Positions 18,867 through 27,749 are shown, numbered from the stretch's first letter. The stretch: DNA of 64,000 bases from Erwinia persicina NBRC 102418 (GCF_001571305.1 NZ_BCTN01000001.1:310001-374000); one strand, 5' to 3'. Program-made: numbers and translations. Notes: generated by a model not told the origin, from the sequence alone.

Positions 18867-20294
18867 GTGAAAGACACAGCGAACCAACCGACCTTCCTTT
18901 TCCATGATTACGAAACCTTCGGTAAAAGCCCGTCGCTGGACCGCCCTGCGCAGTTCGCCGGTATCCGTACCGATATGGATTTTAATATTATCGGTGAGCC
19001 GGAGGTGTTCTACTGCCAGCCTGCGGATGATTACCTGCCGCAGCCCGAAGCCGTGATGATCACCGGCATTACTCCGCAGATTGCCCGCGAACGCGGCGTC
19101 AGTGAAGTGGAGTTTACCCGCCGTATTCATCAGTTGTTCAGCGAGCCCAATACCTGCGTGGTCGGCTATAACAACGTGCGTTTTGACGATGAAGTCACCC
19201 GTAATCTGCTCTACCGCAATTTTTACGATCCCTATGCCTGGAGCTGGCAGTACGGCAACAGCCGCTGGGATCTGCTGGACGTGATGCGGGCCTGCTATGC
19301 TCTGCGCCCGGACGGCATTGAATGGCCGGAAAATGACGACGGTTTACCCAGCTTCCGCCTGGAACATCTGACCAAAGCCAATGGCGTCGCCCACGAAAAC
19401 GCCCATGATGCCATGTCGGACGTCTACGCCACTATTGCCATGGCGAAGCTGGTTAAAGAGAAGCAGCCACGCCTGTATGACTTCCTGTTCAGCCACCGCA
19501 ACAAACAGAAGATCAGCGCACTGGTGGATATTCCCCAGATGAAGCCACTGGTGCACATTTCGGGCATGTTTGGTGCCGCACGCGGCAACACCAGCTGGAT
19601 AGCGCCACTGGCCTGGCACCCGGATAACCGCAATGCCCTGATTACCTGCGATCTCGGCGGCGATATGGCCCCCCTGCTTGAGCTGGATGCCGACGCGCTG
19701 CGCGAACGGCTGTATACCCCGCGCAGCGAGCTGGATGGTGCCTCTGCGGTGCCGTTAAAGCTGGTGCATATCAATAAGTGCCCGGTGGTGGCCCCGGCGA
19801 ATACGCTGCGTCCGGAAGATGCCGAACGCATCGGCATTGACCGCCAGCGCTGCCTGGACAACCTTGCCCTGCTGCGCCAGCATCCGGAAATTCGCGAAAA
19901 AGTGGTGGCCCTGTTTGCCGAAGCGGAACCCTTTACGCCGTCGGACGACGTAGATGCCCAGCTCTATAACGGTTTCTTCAGCGACGCCGACCGGAATGCG
20001 ATGAATATCATTCGGCAGACCGCCCCGGAAAACCTGCCGGCACTGGATTTAGCCTTTAATGACGGGCGTATTGAGAAGCTGCTGTTCCGCTTCCGCGCAC
20101 GCAACTTCCCCGGCACGCTGGACGACGCGGAACAGAAACGCTGGTTACAGCATCGCCGCGAGATGCTGAACCCGGAACGGGTACAGCGCTACGTCCAGGA
20201 GCTGGAAATGCTATTTAATCAGTACGAAGGGGATCAGGTGAAGCTCGGCCAGCTGAAGGCGCTGTTTGAGTATGCAAGGGAACTGGTGTCCTGA
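18867..20294 (+). CDS. sbcB: Exodeoxyribonuclease I
   Basis: Single-strand-specific 3'-5' exonuclease with roles in recombination and mismatch repair. The DnaQ-like DEDD domain is at about 1-195, with FHDYETFGKSP carrying the first acidic pair, YNNVRFDDEVTRN near residue 105, and ENAHDAMSDVYATI near residue 175. An SH3-like region and a C-terminal helical domain follow. I chose GTG 18867 because it gives 475 residues, the E. coli ExoI length, and aligns the start; a GTG at 18852 in the same frame would add five residues. Neither has a strong ribosome-binding site. Confidence 0.95.
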   Translation: MKDTANQPTFLFHDYETFGKSPSLDRPAQFAGIRTDMDFNIIGEPEVFYCQPADDYLPQPEAVMITGITPQIARERGVSEVEFTRRIHQLFSEPNTCVVGYNNVRFDDEVTRNLLYRNFYDPYAWSWQYGNSRWDLLDVMRACYALRPDGIEWPENDDGLPSFRLEHLTKANGVAHENAHDAMSDVYATIAMAKLVKEKQPRLYDFLFSHRNKQKISALVDIPQMKPLVHISGMFGAARGNTSWIAPLAWHPDNRNALITCDLGGDMAPLLELDADALRERLYTPRSELDGASAVPLKLVHINKCPVVAPANTLRPEDAERIGIDRQRCLDNLALLRQHPEIREKVVALFAEAEPFTPSDDVDAQLYNGFFSDADRNAMNIIRQTAPENLPALDLAFNDGRIEKLLFRFRARNFPGTLDDAEQKRWLQHRREMLNPERVQRYVQELEMLFNQYEGDQVKLGQLKALFEYARELVS

Positions 20295-20303
20295 TATGAA
20301 AAA

Positions 20304-20329
20304 GGCGGACCGCAACAGGCGGCCCGCCC
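20304..20329. terminator. Hairpin between sbcB and plaP
   Basis: Nine-base arms GGCGGACCG/CGGCCCGCC (one G-T pair) lie between two convergent stops, with short A and T runs on the two sides. Probably a bidirectional terminator. Confidence 0.6.
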
Positions 20330-20356
20330 TTAAAACAGATTGATGACCCCGCAGGA

Positions 20357-21724
20357 TTACATCAGATCTTCACTGCACTGCGGCACCGGGTTACGGAAGC
20401 TGCGGGTAACAAATGCCAGATACAGCAGGCCAATCGCCCCCCACACCAGGCCAAGAATCATTGAGCTCTCTTCCAGGTTAACCCACAGTGCCCCGACGGT
20501 CAGCGCCCCCATCAGCGGCAGCACCAGGAACTTGATGTTGTCTTTGAAGGTCTTGTTGCGCTTCTCACGGATCCAGAACTGTGAAATCACCGACAGGTTA
20601 ACGAAGGTGAAGGCCACCAGCGCACCAAAGTTAATCAGCGCCGTTGCGGTCACCAGATCGAAGGTGATGGAGGACAGCGCGATCACGCCGACCAACAGCA
20701 CGTTCAGCGCTGGCGTACGCCATTTCGGATGAACGTAGCCGAAGAAGCTGACCGGGAAGACCCCGTCACGCCCCATCACATACATCAGACGCGAAACGCC
20801 CGCATGCGCAGCCATACCGGAAGCCAGCACCGTGACACAGGAGAAGATCAGAATGCCGAACTGGAAGGCCTTGCCCGCCACGTAAAGCATGATTTCCGGC
20901 TGTGACGCGTCCGGATCCTTAAAGCGCGAGATATCCGGGAAGTACAGCTGCAGGAAGTAGGACACCACGATAAAGATGACGCCCCCGATCAGCGCGGTCA
21001 GGAAGATCGCTTTTGGGATCACGCGCTCTGCGTCTTTCGTCTCTTCGGACAGCGAGCTGATGCCATCAAAACCGAGGAACGAGAAGCAGAGTATGGTCGC
21101 CCCGGTGATCATCGGCACCACGTTGGCGTTTTCCGACCAGAATGGCCTGCTGCTGACCAGCGTGCCTGCGCCTTCACCGTGCGCCACACCCCAGACCACC
21201 ATCGCCATGATCGCGACCATCACCACCACCTGCAGCACCACAATCACGCTGTTGAAGTTGGCAACGGTTTTAATGCCTTTGAGGTTCGAGAGGGTCATAA
21301 AGCCCACCAGCAGCACCACAAAGATCCACGAGGGAACCCCGGGAACCAGCGCTTCCCAGTAAATTTTCGCCAGTAAAATATTGATCATCGGCATAAACAG
21401 ATAATCAAGCAGCGAAGACCAGCCGACCATAAAGCCGACGTGCGGGCTGATCGCTTTCTGCGCATAGGTATAAGCCGAACCCGCAGAAGGGAAACGACGT
21501 ACCAACTGGCCGTAGCTCAGTGCGGTAAAAAGAATAGCAATCAGCGCGAATGCGTATGCGGTCGCGACGTGGCCATCCGTCAGGCCAGAAACGATGCCAA
21601 ACGTATCAAACAAGGTCATTGGCTGCATATAAGCCAGACCCATCATGACAACAGGCAGTAACGTCAGCGTTTTTTTCAGTTTTGCACGCGGCTGGGCGGC
21701 GGGATTCAGGTGATCAAGCGACAT
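20357..21724 (-). CDS. plaP: Putrescine importer PlaP (YeeF), APC superfamily
   Basis: A 455-residue, twelve-helix inner-membrane permease that resembles E. coli PlaP closely throughout ([20 protein letters not shown], then [20 protein letters not shown], in the first helices; [20 protein letters not shown] near residue 220; [20 protein letters not shown] near residue 320). It imports putrescine with protons. Location beside sbcB is the same as in E. coli, so I call it plaP and not puuP despite the adjoining puu genes. Its start ATG 21722-21724 overlaps an upstream 65-codon ORF by 11 bases, and its Shine-Dalgarno (GGGGAGA) lies inside that ORF, so translation is probably coupled. Confidence 0.93.
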   Translation of the reverse strand: MSLDHLNPAAQPRAKLKKTLTLLPVVMMGLAYMQPMTLFDTFGIVSGLTDGHVATAYAFALIAILFTALSYGQLVRRFPSAGSAYTYAQKAISPHVGFMVGWSSLLDYLFMPMINILLAKIYWEALVPGVPSWIFVVLLVGFMTLSNLKGIKTVANFNSVIVVLQVVVMVAIMAMVVWGVAHGEGAGTLVSSRPFWSENANVVPMITGATILCFSFLGFDGISSLSEETKDAERVIPKAIFLTALIGGVIFIVVSYFLQLYFPDISRFKDPDASQPEIMLYVAGKAFQFGILIFSCVTVLASGMAAHAGVSRLMYVMGRDGVFPVSFFGYVHPKWRTPALNVLLVGVIALSSITFDLVTATALINFGALVAFTFVNLSVISQFWIREKRNKTFKDNIKFLVLPLMGALTVGALWVNLEESSMILGLVWGAIGLLYLAFVTRSFRNPVPQCSEDLM

Positions 21725-21911
21725 GATTCAATCTCCCCATAGCATCAACCGTTCTGGGTTGAACCACAGGGGAGCTACGCAGGGTGCGATAGCTTTTCAA
21801 AAGAGGATTCTGGGAATAACAGGCAGGCGTGAAGGTATTACCTGCTGTGGCGCCGTAGTCATCGCGCTGGCGGATCCCAGCAAACGCTGGAGTAAGAAGG
21901 TGAAGCCCCAT
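21714..21911 (-). CDS. Leader ORF overlapping plaP (YoeI-position small protein, 65 aa)
   Basis: ATG 21911 is preceded by a good ribosome-binding site (GAGG, 8 bases upstream). The frame runs 65 codons and stops 11 bases inside plaP, ending MGRLNHVA. In E. coli a 20-residue small protein, YoeI, overlaps the plaP start in the same frame relation and, as I recall it, also ends in HVA. Here the ORF is much longer and its interior does not resemble YoeI. It could be a regulatory uORF controlling plaP translation, or a small protein in its own right. The C-terminal similarity is partly forced by the conserved plaP start codons. Confidence 0.5.
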   Translation of the reverse strand: MGLHLLTPAFAGIRQRDDYGATAGNTFTPACYSQNPLLKSYRTLRSSPVVQPRTVDAMGRLNHVA

Positions 21912-22192
21912 GGTTGTTTCCTCAATAAGACACGTCAAAGTGTATTTAAAAGCGAATATCTATCCGGTTCTGGACCGGCCTCTTTAAAGGCGAAAAAAGT
22001 TCCTGCTTAAGCGACGAATAAAAAAATACCGCCGCCGGGTAAATCAGCGTCGGTTTACAGGTATCGTTTTGCAGGGCGCGTATTTTGCACCAGATTAAGG
22101 CACGAAGACAACCCCCCGAGAGCTTCACTTACAATTAATTGTTATCTCAACAGTAAGCCAGGCGTGACAGGCACGCCTGCAGGGGGGAAACC
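21912..22192 (-). other. 5' leader and promoter region of plaP
   Basis: This 281-base stretch between puuA and the leader ORF is AT-rich. It presumably holds the plaP promoter, but I cannot place one firmly. Near the puuA end it carries the hairpin listed separately. No other coding signal is convincing. Confidence 0.4.
22159..22179 (-). terminator. Hairpin downstream of puuA
   Basis: Perfect 8-base arms CAGGCGTG/CACGCCTG around a 5-base loop lie 14 bases after the puuA stop. There is no T-run, so termination or 3'-end protection is inferred. Confidence 0.45.
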
Positions 22193-23608
22193 TCAGGCAT
22201 TTTTCAGCATCCAGTCAATTTCTGTCGCCGTAATCAGCCGTTCAAACTGCATCAGTTCATGGTGTTTGCATTGATGCCAGACAAAACCAAAACGCGTGCC
22301 CAGCAGCGCCTGCATCGCATGGCTTTGCTCAAAGGCTACCAGCGCATCGCTCTGACGAATGGGCAGCGGGTTCCCCTCCGCTTCATGCCCGTTGCCTTTT
22401 ACCGCAGGGGGCAACGGCAGCTGATTATCCAGACCGTGCAGAATGCCGGCCAGTATCGCCGCCATCACCAGATAAGGATTGGCATCCGCTCCGGCCACCC
22501 GATACTCGACGCGGTGGTTGTCACGATCCCCGCAGGGGATGCGTAGCGCCACGGTGCGGTTATTGTGGCCCCATGAGGCCTGCAGCGGTACAAACGCATC
22601 CGGCAGAAAACGGCGATAAGCATTTACATTGGGGGCCAGCAGCGCCATGGAGGCGGGCATCAAATCGATCATCCCGGCCAGCGCGCGCCTGAGAAGCGGT
22701 GAATCACTGCCGTCATCCCCGGCAAAGGCATTATGATCTGCCGCGTCCAGCATGCTGATATGCACATGCATTCCGCTACCCGCATAGGCTTCATAAGGTT
22801 TCGCCATAAAGGTGGCGTTCATGCCGTGCTGCTCGGCCACCTGACGCACCAGCCTTTTCAGCTGTACGGCATGGTCGCAGGCATTAAGCACATTGCGCGT
22901 GTGGTGCAGGTTGATTTCAAACTGCCCGGGCGAGGCCTCCGCCAGCGCCCCCTCGGCGGGGATCCCCTGTAAATGTGCCAGCGCGTCAATATCACTGAGC
23001 ACCGCAGAGAAATGATCAAGATTATCGACCGAGTAAACCTGATTCTGCATATTACGTTCGTCGCTGCCCGGCGCACACGGCGGCTGAATATCCCCTTCCG
23101 CATCGCGCTGCTTATCGACCAGATAGAACTCCAGCTCTACCGCTACCACCGGAAACAGTCCCCGGTTGCGCAGGCGCTGCCAGAGGTGATTGAGGACATT
23201 TCGGGGTTCAACGTCAAAGGGAGTGCCATCTTGATTGCACATGGTCAGCAGGACCTGTGCAAGATGCTGCGGGTCGGCGGCAGAGGGGGTGAGCGAGCCT
23301 TCAACCGGCATACAAATATTGTCGGGCTCCCCCATAGCCTGACCGAGTCCGGCTTCTTCTACGGTATTGCCCAGAATGTCCATGGCGTAAACCGAGGCGG
23401 GGAAGTAGCAGCCCTTATCAAGCTTGCTCAGGCTGGCGATGGGGATGCGTTTTCCACGAAAAACGCCGTTTAAATCGTTGAGGAGAATATCGGCATACTG
23501 CGTGTCAGGATAGCGTTCCAGATAGGCCTTCACCTCATTCCGGAACGCGCTGGTTCGTTTCTCTTCACTGTGCCGCGTGAAGTCTTCTACTTCGACAATA
23601 TTGGTCAT
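22193..23608 (-). CDS. puuA: Gamma-glutamylputrescine synthetase
   Basis: A 471-residue glutamine-synthetase-fold ligase that joins glutamate to putrescine using ATP, the first step of the Puu putrescine breakdown pathway. The GS fold shows DILLNDLNGVFRGKRIP near residue 42, the metal-binding VAVELEFYLVD near residue 160, HVHISMLDAADHNAF near residue 280 and the GCDRDNHRVEYR-type substrate site near residue 385. I chose ATG 23608, with AGGG 7 bases upstream, over an in-frame GTG at 23611. It is divergent from puuD-puuR-puuB, and the shared gap carries PuuR-like operators. Confidence 0.9.
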   Translation of the reverse strand: MTNIVEVEDFTRHSEEKRTSAFRNEVKAYLERYPDTQYADILLNDLNGVFRGKRIPIASLSKLDKGCYFPASVYAMDILGNTVEEAGLGQAMGEPDNICMPVEGSLTPSAADPQHLAQVLLTMCNQDGTPFDVEPRNVLNHLWQRLRNRGLFPVVAVELEFYLVDKQRDAEGDIQPPCAPGSDERNMQNQVYSVDNLDHFSAVLSDIDALAHLQGIPAEGALAEASPGQFEINLHHTRNVLNACDHAVQLKRLVRQVAEQHGMNATFMAKPYEAYAGSGMHVHISMLDAADHNAFAGDDGSDSPLLRRALAGMIDLMPASMALLAPNVNAYRRFLPDAFVPLQASWGHNNRTVALRIPCGDRDNHRVEYRVAGADANPYLVMAAILAGILHGLDNQLPLPPAVKGNGHEAEGNPLPIRQSDALVAFEQSHAMQALLGTRFGFVWHQCKHHELMQFERLITATEIDWMLKNA

Positions 23609-23756
23609 CACGTCACCCTTTCAGGTTGTTGAAAACTGCTCAAAATAACAGCCACTCTCTTAACATAGCGCTAACAGAAAAAGTGTGCAAATGTTACAGG
23701 GCGCTTTATTTCTGGCCTTATTGCGTTTGAATATTAAGCAGGTGATTGCTAGATTG

Positions 23757-23771
23757 AAAATATATTGCACA
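23757..23771. promoter_or_regulatory. Putative PuuR operator in the puuA-puuD gap
   Basis: AAAATATATTGCACA matches 13 of 15 positions of the E. coli PuuR site as I recall it (AAAATATAATGAACA). A weaker relative, TTGATATATTGACCA, lies at 23799-23813, closer to puuD. Tandem sites between the divergent genes fit repression of both by PuuR until putrescine is present. Confidence 0.55.
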
Positions 23772-23830
23772 GTTTCCGGCCTTTCGGGGCCCGCGTGGTT
23801 GATATATTGACCAGCCAGACAGGGGGAGTA

Positions 23831-24595
23831 ATGGGCATTATTTTTGACAAGCCATTGATTGGCGTGGTGATGTGCCAGATTGACAAAGGCGGCCATCCCA
23901 CGCAGATGGTGCATAACAAATATCTCGACGCGATCCTGATGCACGGCGGCGTTCCGCTGGCCCTTCCCCACGGGCTGATGTCGTCTCCTGATCTATTAGA
24001 AAACGCGATGACCGTTCTGGATGGCATCCTGCTGACCGGCAGTCCCAGCAACATTGAACCCCGGCACTACGGTGAAAGTGGTGTGGAGTCGCTGGCTGAC
24101 CCCGGGCGCGACCGCCTCGCCTTTGCCCTGATCCGCTACGCGCTTGAACATCGCATGCCGCTGCTGGCGATCTGCCGGGGGTTGCAGGAACTGGTGGTGG
24201 CCACCGGCGGCACGCTGCACCGTCAGCTGCACGAGGTGCCGGGCCTGCAGGAACACCGCGAGGATGAAGCGCTCCCTCTTGACCAGCAGTATGCCCCGGC
24301 CCATGAAGTCTGGCTTGCGCCCGGTGGCCTGCTGGCTTCGCTGGCCGGTGACGGAGAGACATTCCGGGTCAACTCATTACATCAGCAGGGTATCCGCACG
24401 TTGGGTGACTGCCTGCGCGTTGAGGCCCGCGCCGCAGACGGCCTGATTGAAGCGGTCAGCCATCGTCAGCACCCGTTTGCCCTCGCCGTCCAGTGGCATC
24501 CGGAATGGCATAGCGACTCATCGCCCCTCTCCCGCCCGCTGTTTGCGGGCTTTATTGCGGCCTGTCAGCAGGCCAGAGCGGATGCACGACAATGA
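23831..24595 (+). CDS. puuD: Gamma-glutamyl-gamma-aminobutyrate hydrolase
   Basis: A 254-residue class I glutamine-amidotransferase-fold hydrolase that frees GABA from gamma-glutamyl-GABA. The catalytic triad is visible as C115 (LLAICRGLQEL), H223 and E225 (VQWHPEW). I chose ATG 23831 because AGGGGGA lies just upstream; the frame remains open further upstream without a ribosome-binding site. Its stop overlaps the puuR start by 4 bases. Confidence 0.92.
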   Translation: MGIIFDKPLIGVVMCQIDKGGHPTQMVHNKYLDAILMHGGVPLALPHGLMSSPDLLENAMTVLDGILLTGSPSNIEPRHYGESGVESLADPGRDRLAFALIRYALEHRMPLLAICRGLQELVVATGGTLHRQLHEVPGLQEHREDEALPLDQQYAPAHEVWLAPGGLLASLAGDGETFRVNSLHQQGIRTLGDCLRVEARAADGLIEAVSHRQHPFALAVQWHPEWHSDSSPLSRPLFAGFIAACQQARADARQ

Positions 24596-25149
24596 GCGAA
24601 ACCTCTCTCGCCCCCGGACGGCGACTGGCAGAAATTCGCCAGCAGATGGGGCTGTCGCAGCGGCGCGTGGCCGAGCTGTCCGGGCTGACGCACAGCGCCA
24701 TCAGCACCATCGAACAGGACAAAGTCAGTCCGGCCGTCAGTACCCTGCAAAAACTCCTGAAGGTCTATGGCCTGTCGCTGTCGGCGTTTTTTGCCGAAAA
24801 GGTCATCGATGCAGCGCCAAAAGTGGTCATTGATGCCCACGAGCTGGTTGAGATTGGCAGTCAGGGCGTCTCACTGCGCCTGATCCATAACGGGGATCCA
24901 CAGCGCACGCTGGCGATGCTGCTGGAAACGTATGAGCCGGGGGCGACCACCGGTGAGCGGATCCGCCATCAGGGTGAAGAGACCGGTACCGTGCTGGAAG
25001 GCGAGATCGTTCTGACCCTCAGCGGCCAGAACTACAGGCTGCATACCGGTCAGAGCTATGTCATCGACACCGGTCAACCCCACAGTTTTACCAATTCGTC
25101 CACCCGGCCGTGCCGAATTATCAGCGCACATACTCCGGCCACACTCTGA
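24592..25149 (+). CDS. puuR: PuuR, HTH-cupin repressor of the putrescine pathway
   Basis: A 185-residue regulator. The XRE helix-turn-helix is at about 10-65 (RLAEIRQQMGLSQRRVAELS, then GLTHSAISTIEQDKVSP). A cupin effector domain is at about 105-183 (HQGEETGTVLEGEIVLTLSG). In E. coli PuuR represses the puu genes and is released by putrescine. It is translationally coupled to puuD and followed 26 bases later by puuB. Candidate operators are at 23757-23771 and 23799-23813. Confidence 0.92.
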   Translation: MSETSLAPGRRLAEIRQQMGLSQRRVAELSGLTHSAISTIEQDKVSPAVSTLQKLLKVYGLSLSAFFAEKVIDAAPKVVIDAHELVEIGSQGVSLRLIHNGDPQRTLAMLLETYEPGATTGERIRHQGEETGTVLEGEIVLTLSGQNYRLHTGQSYVIDTGQPHSFTNSSTRPCRIISAHTPATL

Positions 25150-25175
25150 CTTATTTACGGAATCAAGGAGAGCGC

Positions 25176-26453
25176 ATGGAACATATTCACAGCTACTATG
25201 CCGCCACCGCCAACGCACACGCTCCCTGGCCGCAGCTGGAAGAGGATATTCAGTGTGATGTCTGCATCATTGGCGGCGGATTTACCGGGCTGTCATCCGC
25301 GTTGTTCCTGACCGAAGCGGGTTACGATGTGGTCCTGCTGGAGGCCGCGCGCGTAGGCTTCGGTGCCAGCGGACGCAACGGCGGTCAGGTAGTCAATTCT
25401 TACAGCCGCGATGTTGATGTGATTGAGCAGCGCTACGGTAAAGAAACAGCGCGCCTGCTGGGTAGCATGATGTTCGAGGGGGCGGCGATTATCCGCGATC
25501 GTATCGATCGCTATGCCATTGACTGTGACTATCGCCCCGGGGGGATATTTGCCGCGCTGAATAACCGTCAGATGCAGCATCTCACGACCCAGCATCAGCT
25601 GTGGCAGCGCTATGGTAATCATGACGTTGAGCTGCTTGACCAGAGCGGTATTCGCCGGGAAGTGGGATCAGAACGCTACGTCGGCGGGCTACTGGACAAG
25701 CGCGGCGGGCATATTCATCCGCTGAATCTGGCGCTGGGTGAAGCGGAGGCGGTGCGGCGTCACGGCGGGCGTATTTATGAACACTCCGCAGTCACGGCAG
25801 TGCACTATGGTTCTCCCCACCGCCTCCGTACTGAACGCGGAAGCGTCAGCGCACGCTTTGTGATCTTTGCCGGCAATGCCTATCTTGCCCCGCATCTTGA
25901 GCCGCGCCTGGCGAAAAAAAGCCTGCCCTGTGGCTCGCAGATTGTCGCCACCGAGCCGCTGTCAGCTGACCAGGCCCTGGCGCTGCTGCCCAATCACCGC
26001 TGCGTAGAAGACTGCAACTATCTGCTGGATTATTTTCGCCTGACCGCCGATAACCGACTGCTGTACGGCGGTGGCGTGATCTACGGCGCGCGCGACCCGG
26101 GGGATATCGATGCCCTGATCCGCCCCAAGCTGCTGAAAACCTTCCCGCAGCTGGCCGGAATAAAGTTTGACTATGCCTGGAGCGGCAACTTTCTGCTGAC
26201 CCTGTCGCGCATGCCGCAGTTCGGGCGGCTGGAAAATGGCGTCTATTATATGCAGGGGGACAGCGGGCATGGAGTCACCAGCACTCACCTGTCAGGCAAA
26301 CTGATTGCTGAAGCACTGCGAGGTGATGCGGAACGCTTTGATGCCTTTGCAAAACTTCCCCATCTGCCTTTCCCGGGGGGACGCCGCCTGCGGGTGCCGT
26401 TAACGGCTATCGGCGCGGCGTGGTATGCGTTAAGAGACAGGTTGGGGGTGTAA
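25176..26453 (+). CDS. puuB: Gamma-glutamylputrescine oxidase
   Basis: A 425-residue FAD-dependent oxidase of the DAO family that turns gamma-glutamylputrescine into gamma-glutamyl-aminobutyraldehyde. The dinucleotide-binding motif is DVCIIGGGFTGLSSALFL near residue 28, followed by FGASGRNGGQVVNSYS near residue 62; a C-terminal FAD contact is MQGDSGHGVTSTHLSGK. I chose ATG 25176 for its AAGGAGAG ribosome-binding site; the open frame extends back into puuR. The aldehyde dehydrogenase (puuC) and GABA transaminase (puuE) that complete the pathway in E. coli are not beside it. Confidence 0.92.
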   Translation: MEHIHSYYAATANAHAPWPQLEEDIQCDVCIIGGGFTGLSSALFLTEAGYDVVLLEAARVGFGASGRNGGQVVNSYSRDVDVIEQRYGKETARLLGSMMFEGAAIIRDRIDRYAIDCDYRPGGIFAALNNRQMQHLTTQHQLWQRYGNHDVELLDQSGIRREVGSERYVGGLLDKRGGHIHPLNLALGEAEAVRRHGGRIYEHSAVTAVHYGSPHRLRTERGSVSARFVIFAGNAYLAPHLEPRLAKKSLPCGSQIVATEPLSADQALALLPNHRCVEDCNYLLDYFRLTADNRLLYGGGVIYGARDPGDIDALIRPKLLKTFPQLAGIKFDYAWSGNFLLTLSRMPQFGRLENGVYYMQGDSGHGVTSTHLSGKLIAEALRGDAERFDAFAKLPHLPFPGGRRLRVPLTAIGAAWYALRDRLGV

Positions 26454-26507
26454 GGGGGATCGTAAAAAAGGTCGGACAATGGCGCGGCTGGCCTCCCCCG
26501 TTGTACC

Positions 26508-26532
26508 GGCTGACCTGCTGTTTGGGTCAGCC
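26508..26532. terminator. Hairpin between convergent puuB and yeeZ
   Basis: Arms GGCTGACC/GGTCAGCC with a 9-base loop lie between the two stops. There is no strong T-run on either side. Confidence 0.45.
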
Positions 26533-26540
26533 GTCATTCA

Positions 26541-27368
26541 TTACGACAGCGGCATTCGGTTCGGGTCAGGATACTGATATTCAAACCCCAGCTCGCGACA
26601 GATTTTACTGCCATCAATCAGCTTGCCGGTGTTGCTGTCGCTGTCGTCAACAAAGGTAGGCGGCTCGAGGCCCAGCTGACGGGCAACCTGCGGATAAAAT
26701 GCTTTACGCGCCGGATGGGCGGGTGCACTGAGGTTATAAATATGACCGCCTTTGGGCGTTTGCAGCAGCAGGGTTATCGCCTCTATCACATCGTCCAGAT
26801 GCACGAGGTTAACCCCCTGCGAACCATTGTTCAGATCGGTCTTCCCTGCCAGGAAACGACCGGGATGACGCCCTGGCCCCACCAGTCCCGACAGCCGGAG
26901 GATATCAACAGAGGTATTCGGCAGCTGATGCAGCCAGCTTTCCAGCGTCCTCAGCGTCTGCCCAGCCACGCTGACCGGCTCCAGCGCATGACTCTCTTTC
27001 GTCAGCCCCTGGCCATCGCCGTAGACCGAGGTCGAACTGGTGAAAATAATGCGTGGCACGCTATAGGCCAGCGCGCTGTCCACCAGCTGCTGCACCGCCA
27101 GCAGATAATTTTCACCCCCGGCGGCGGTCCGGCTGGCAGGCAGGGTGATCACCAGCGCATCCACGTCAAGAAGCGCGTCAAGGTCATCGGCCTCGCAGTG
27201 TAGCTCCGGCGTCAACTCCAGCTGGTAGCTGTCAATACCGCTGTTACGGGCGGCATTCACCCCGTCAAGGGTGGTTTTCGTCCCCGTCACCTGCCAGCCT
27301 GCGGCCGTCAGCGACATGGCCAGCGGCATTCCCAGCCATCCCAGCCCCACTATTGCGACTCGTTTCAT
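26541..27368 (-). CDS. yeeZ: YeeZ, SDR-like NAD(P)-binding protein
   Basis: A 275-residue protein of the extended SDR/epimerase group and an evident orthologue of E. coli YeeZ (VAIVGLGWLGMPLAMSLTAA at the N-terminus, IIFTSSTSVYGDGQG near residue 107, GLVGPGRHPGRFLAGKT near residue 160, ELGFEYQYPDP at the end). The nucleotide motif is GLGWLG. The biochemical function is not established. It is divergent from the his operon, as in E. coli; the intervening yeeY of E. coli is absent here and the puu genes are on the other side. Confidence 0.9.
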   Translation of the reverse strand: MKRVAIVGLGWLGMPLAMSLTAAGWQVTGTKTTLDGVNAARNSGIDSYQLELTPELHCEADDLDALLDVDALVITLPASRTAAGGENYLLAVQQLVDSALAYSVPRIIFTSSTSVYGDGQGLTKESHALEPVSVAGQTLRTLESWLHQLPNTSVDILRLSGLVGPGRHPGRFLAGKTDLNNGSQGVNLVHLDDVIEAITLLLQTPKGGHIYNLSAPAHPARKAFYPQVARQLGLEPPTFVDDSDSNTGKLIDGSKICRELGFEYQYPDPNRMPLS

Positions 27369-27476
27369 CCCTCAGCTCCTGTTTATACAGACGGTAATTC
27401 CCTCAGGCTACGCCAGCCCTTCCCGGGTGACAACCCACAGATGATAAGAGAATTTTTCAACATTCATAAAAAAGGG

Positions 27477-27505
27477 TTGCGCCACGCGCCTAATCTCGTT
27501 AGGTT
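27477..27505 (+). promoter_or_regulatory. his operon promoter
   Basis: TTGCGC (27477-27482) and TAGGTT (27500-27505) are separated by 17 bases. TAGGTT is the unusual -10 box known for the Salmonella and E. coli his promoters. It lies about 40 bases before hisL. Confidence 0.75.
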
Positions 27506-27546
27506 AATTGTCACGAAATGAATATCCATTCATCCAAGAGAATTTT

Positions 27547-27594
27547 ATGAAACGCGTTCAGTTCAATCACCATCATCACCATCACCCTGACTAG
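27547..27594 (+). CDS. hisL: his operon leader peptide
   Basis: A 15-residue ORF, MKRVQFNHHHHHHPD, with six consecutive histidine codons (seven in E. coli). Ribosome stalling at these codons when charged tRNA-His is scarce is the sensor for his attenuation. The alternative RNA hairpins follow directly. Confidence 0.97.
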   Translation: MKRVQFNHHHHHHPD

Positions 27595-27612
27595 TCTTTC
27601 AGGCGATGTGTG

Positions 27613-27637
27613 CTGGAAGACGATCAGGATCTTCCAG
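27613..27637 (+). promoter_or_regulatory. his leader hairpin (antiterminator region)
   Basis: Seven-base arms CTGGAAG/CTTCCAG enclose an 11-base loop between hisL and the terminator. CTTCC here can compete with the terminator arm GGAAG, giving the alternative pairing needed for attenuation. Confidence 0.65.
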
Positions 27638-27656
27638 TGGTGCAGAACGCAAACTC

Positions 27657-27692
27657 AGCCCCCGGAAGATCGCCTTCCGGGGGCTTTTTTTA
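27657..27692 (+). terminator. his attenuator
   Basis: A 12-base GC-rich stem (AGCCCCCGGAAG against CTTCCGGGGGCT) with a tight 5-base loop is followed by a run of seven T. This is the intrinsic terminator that ends transcription before hisG when histidine is plentiful. Confidence 0.92.
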
Positions 27693-27749
27693 TGCCCTGA
27701 GATAAGCAGAACGCGGATACAACATCAGACAGGAAAAGGATAATAACCC

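Noticed and set aside
20357-21724. Call as puuP because of the neighbouring puu genes
   Set aside because: The sequence follows PlaP/YeeF closely and the position beside sbcB is that of plaP in E. coli.
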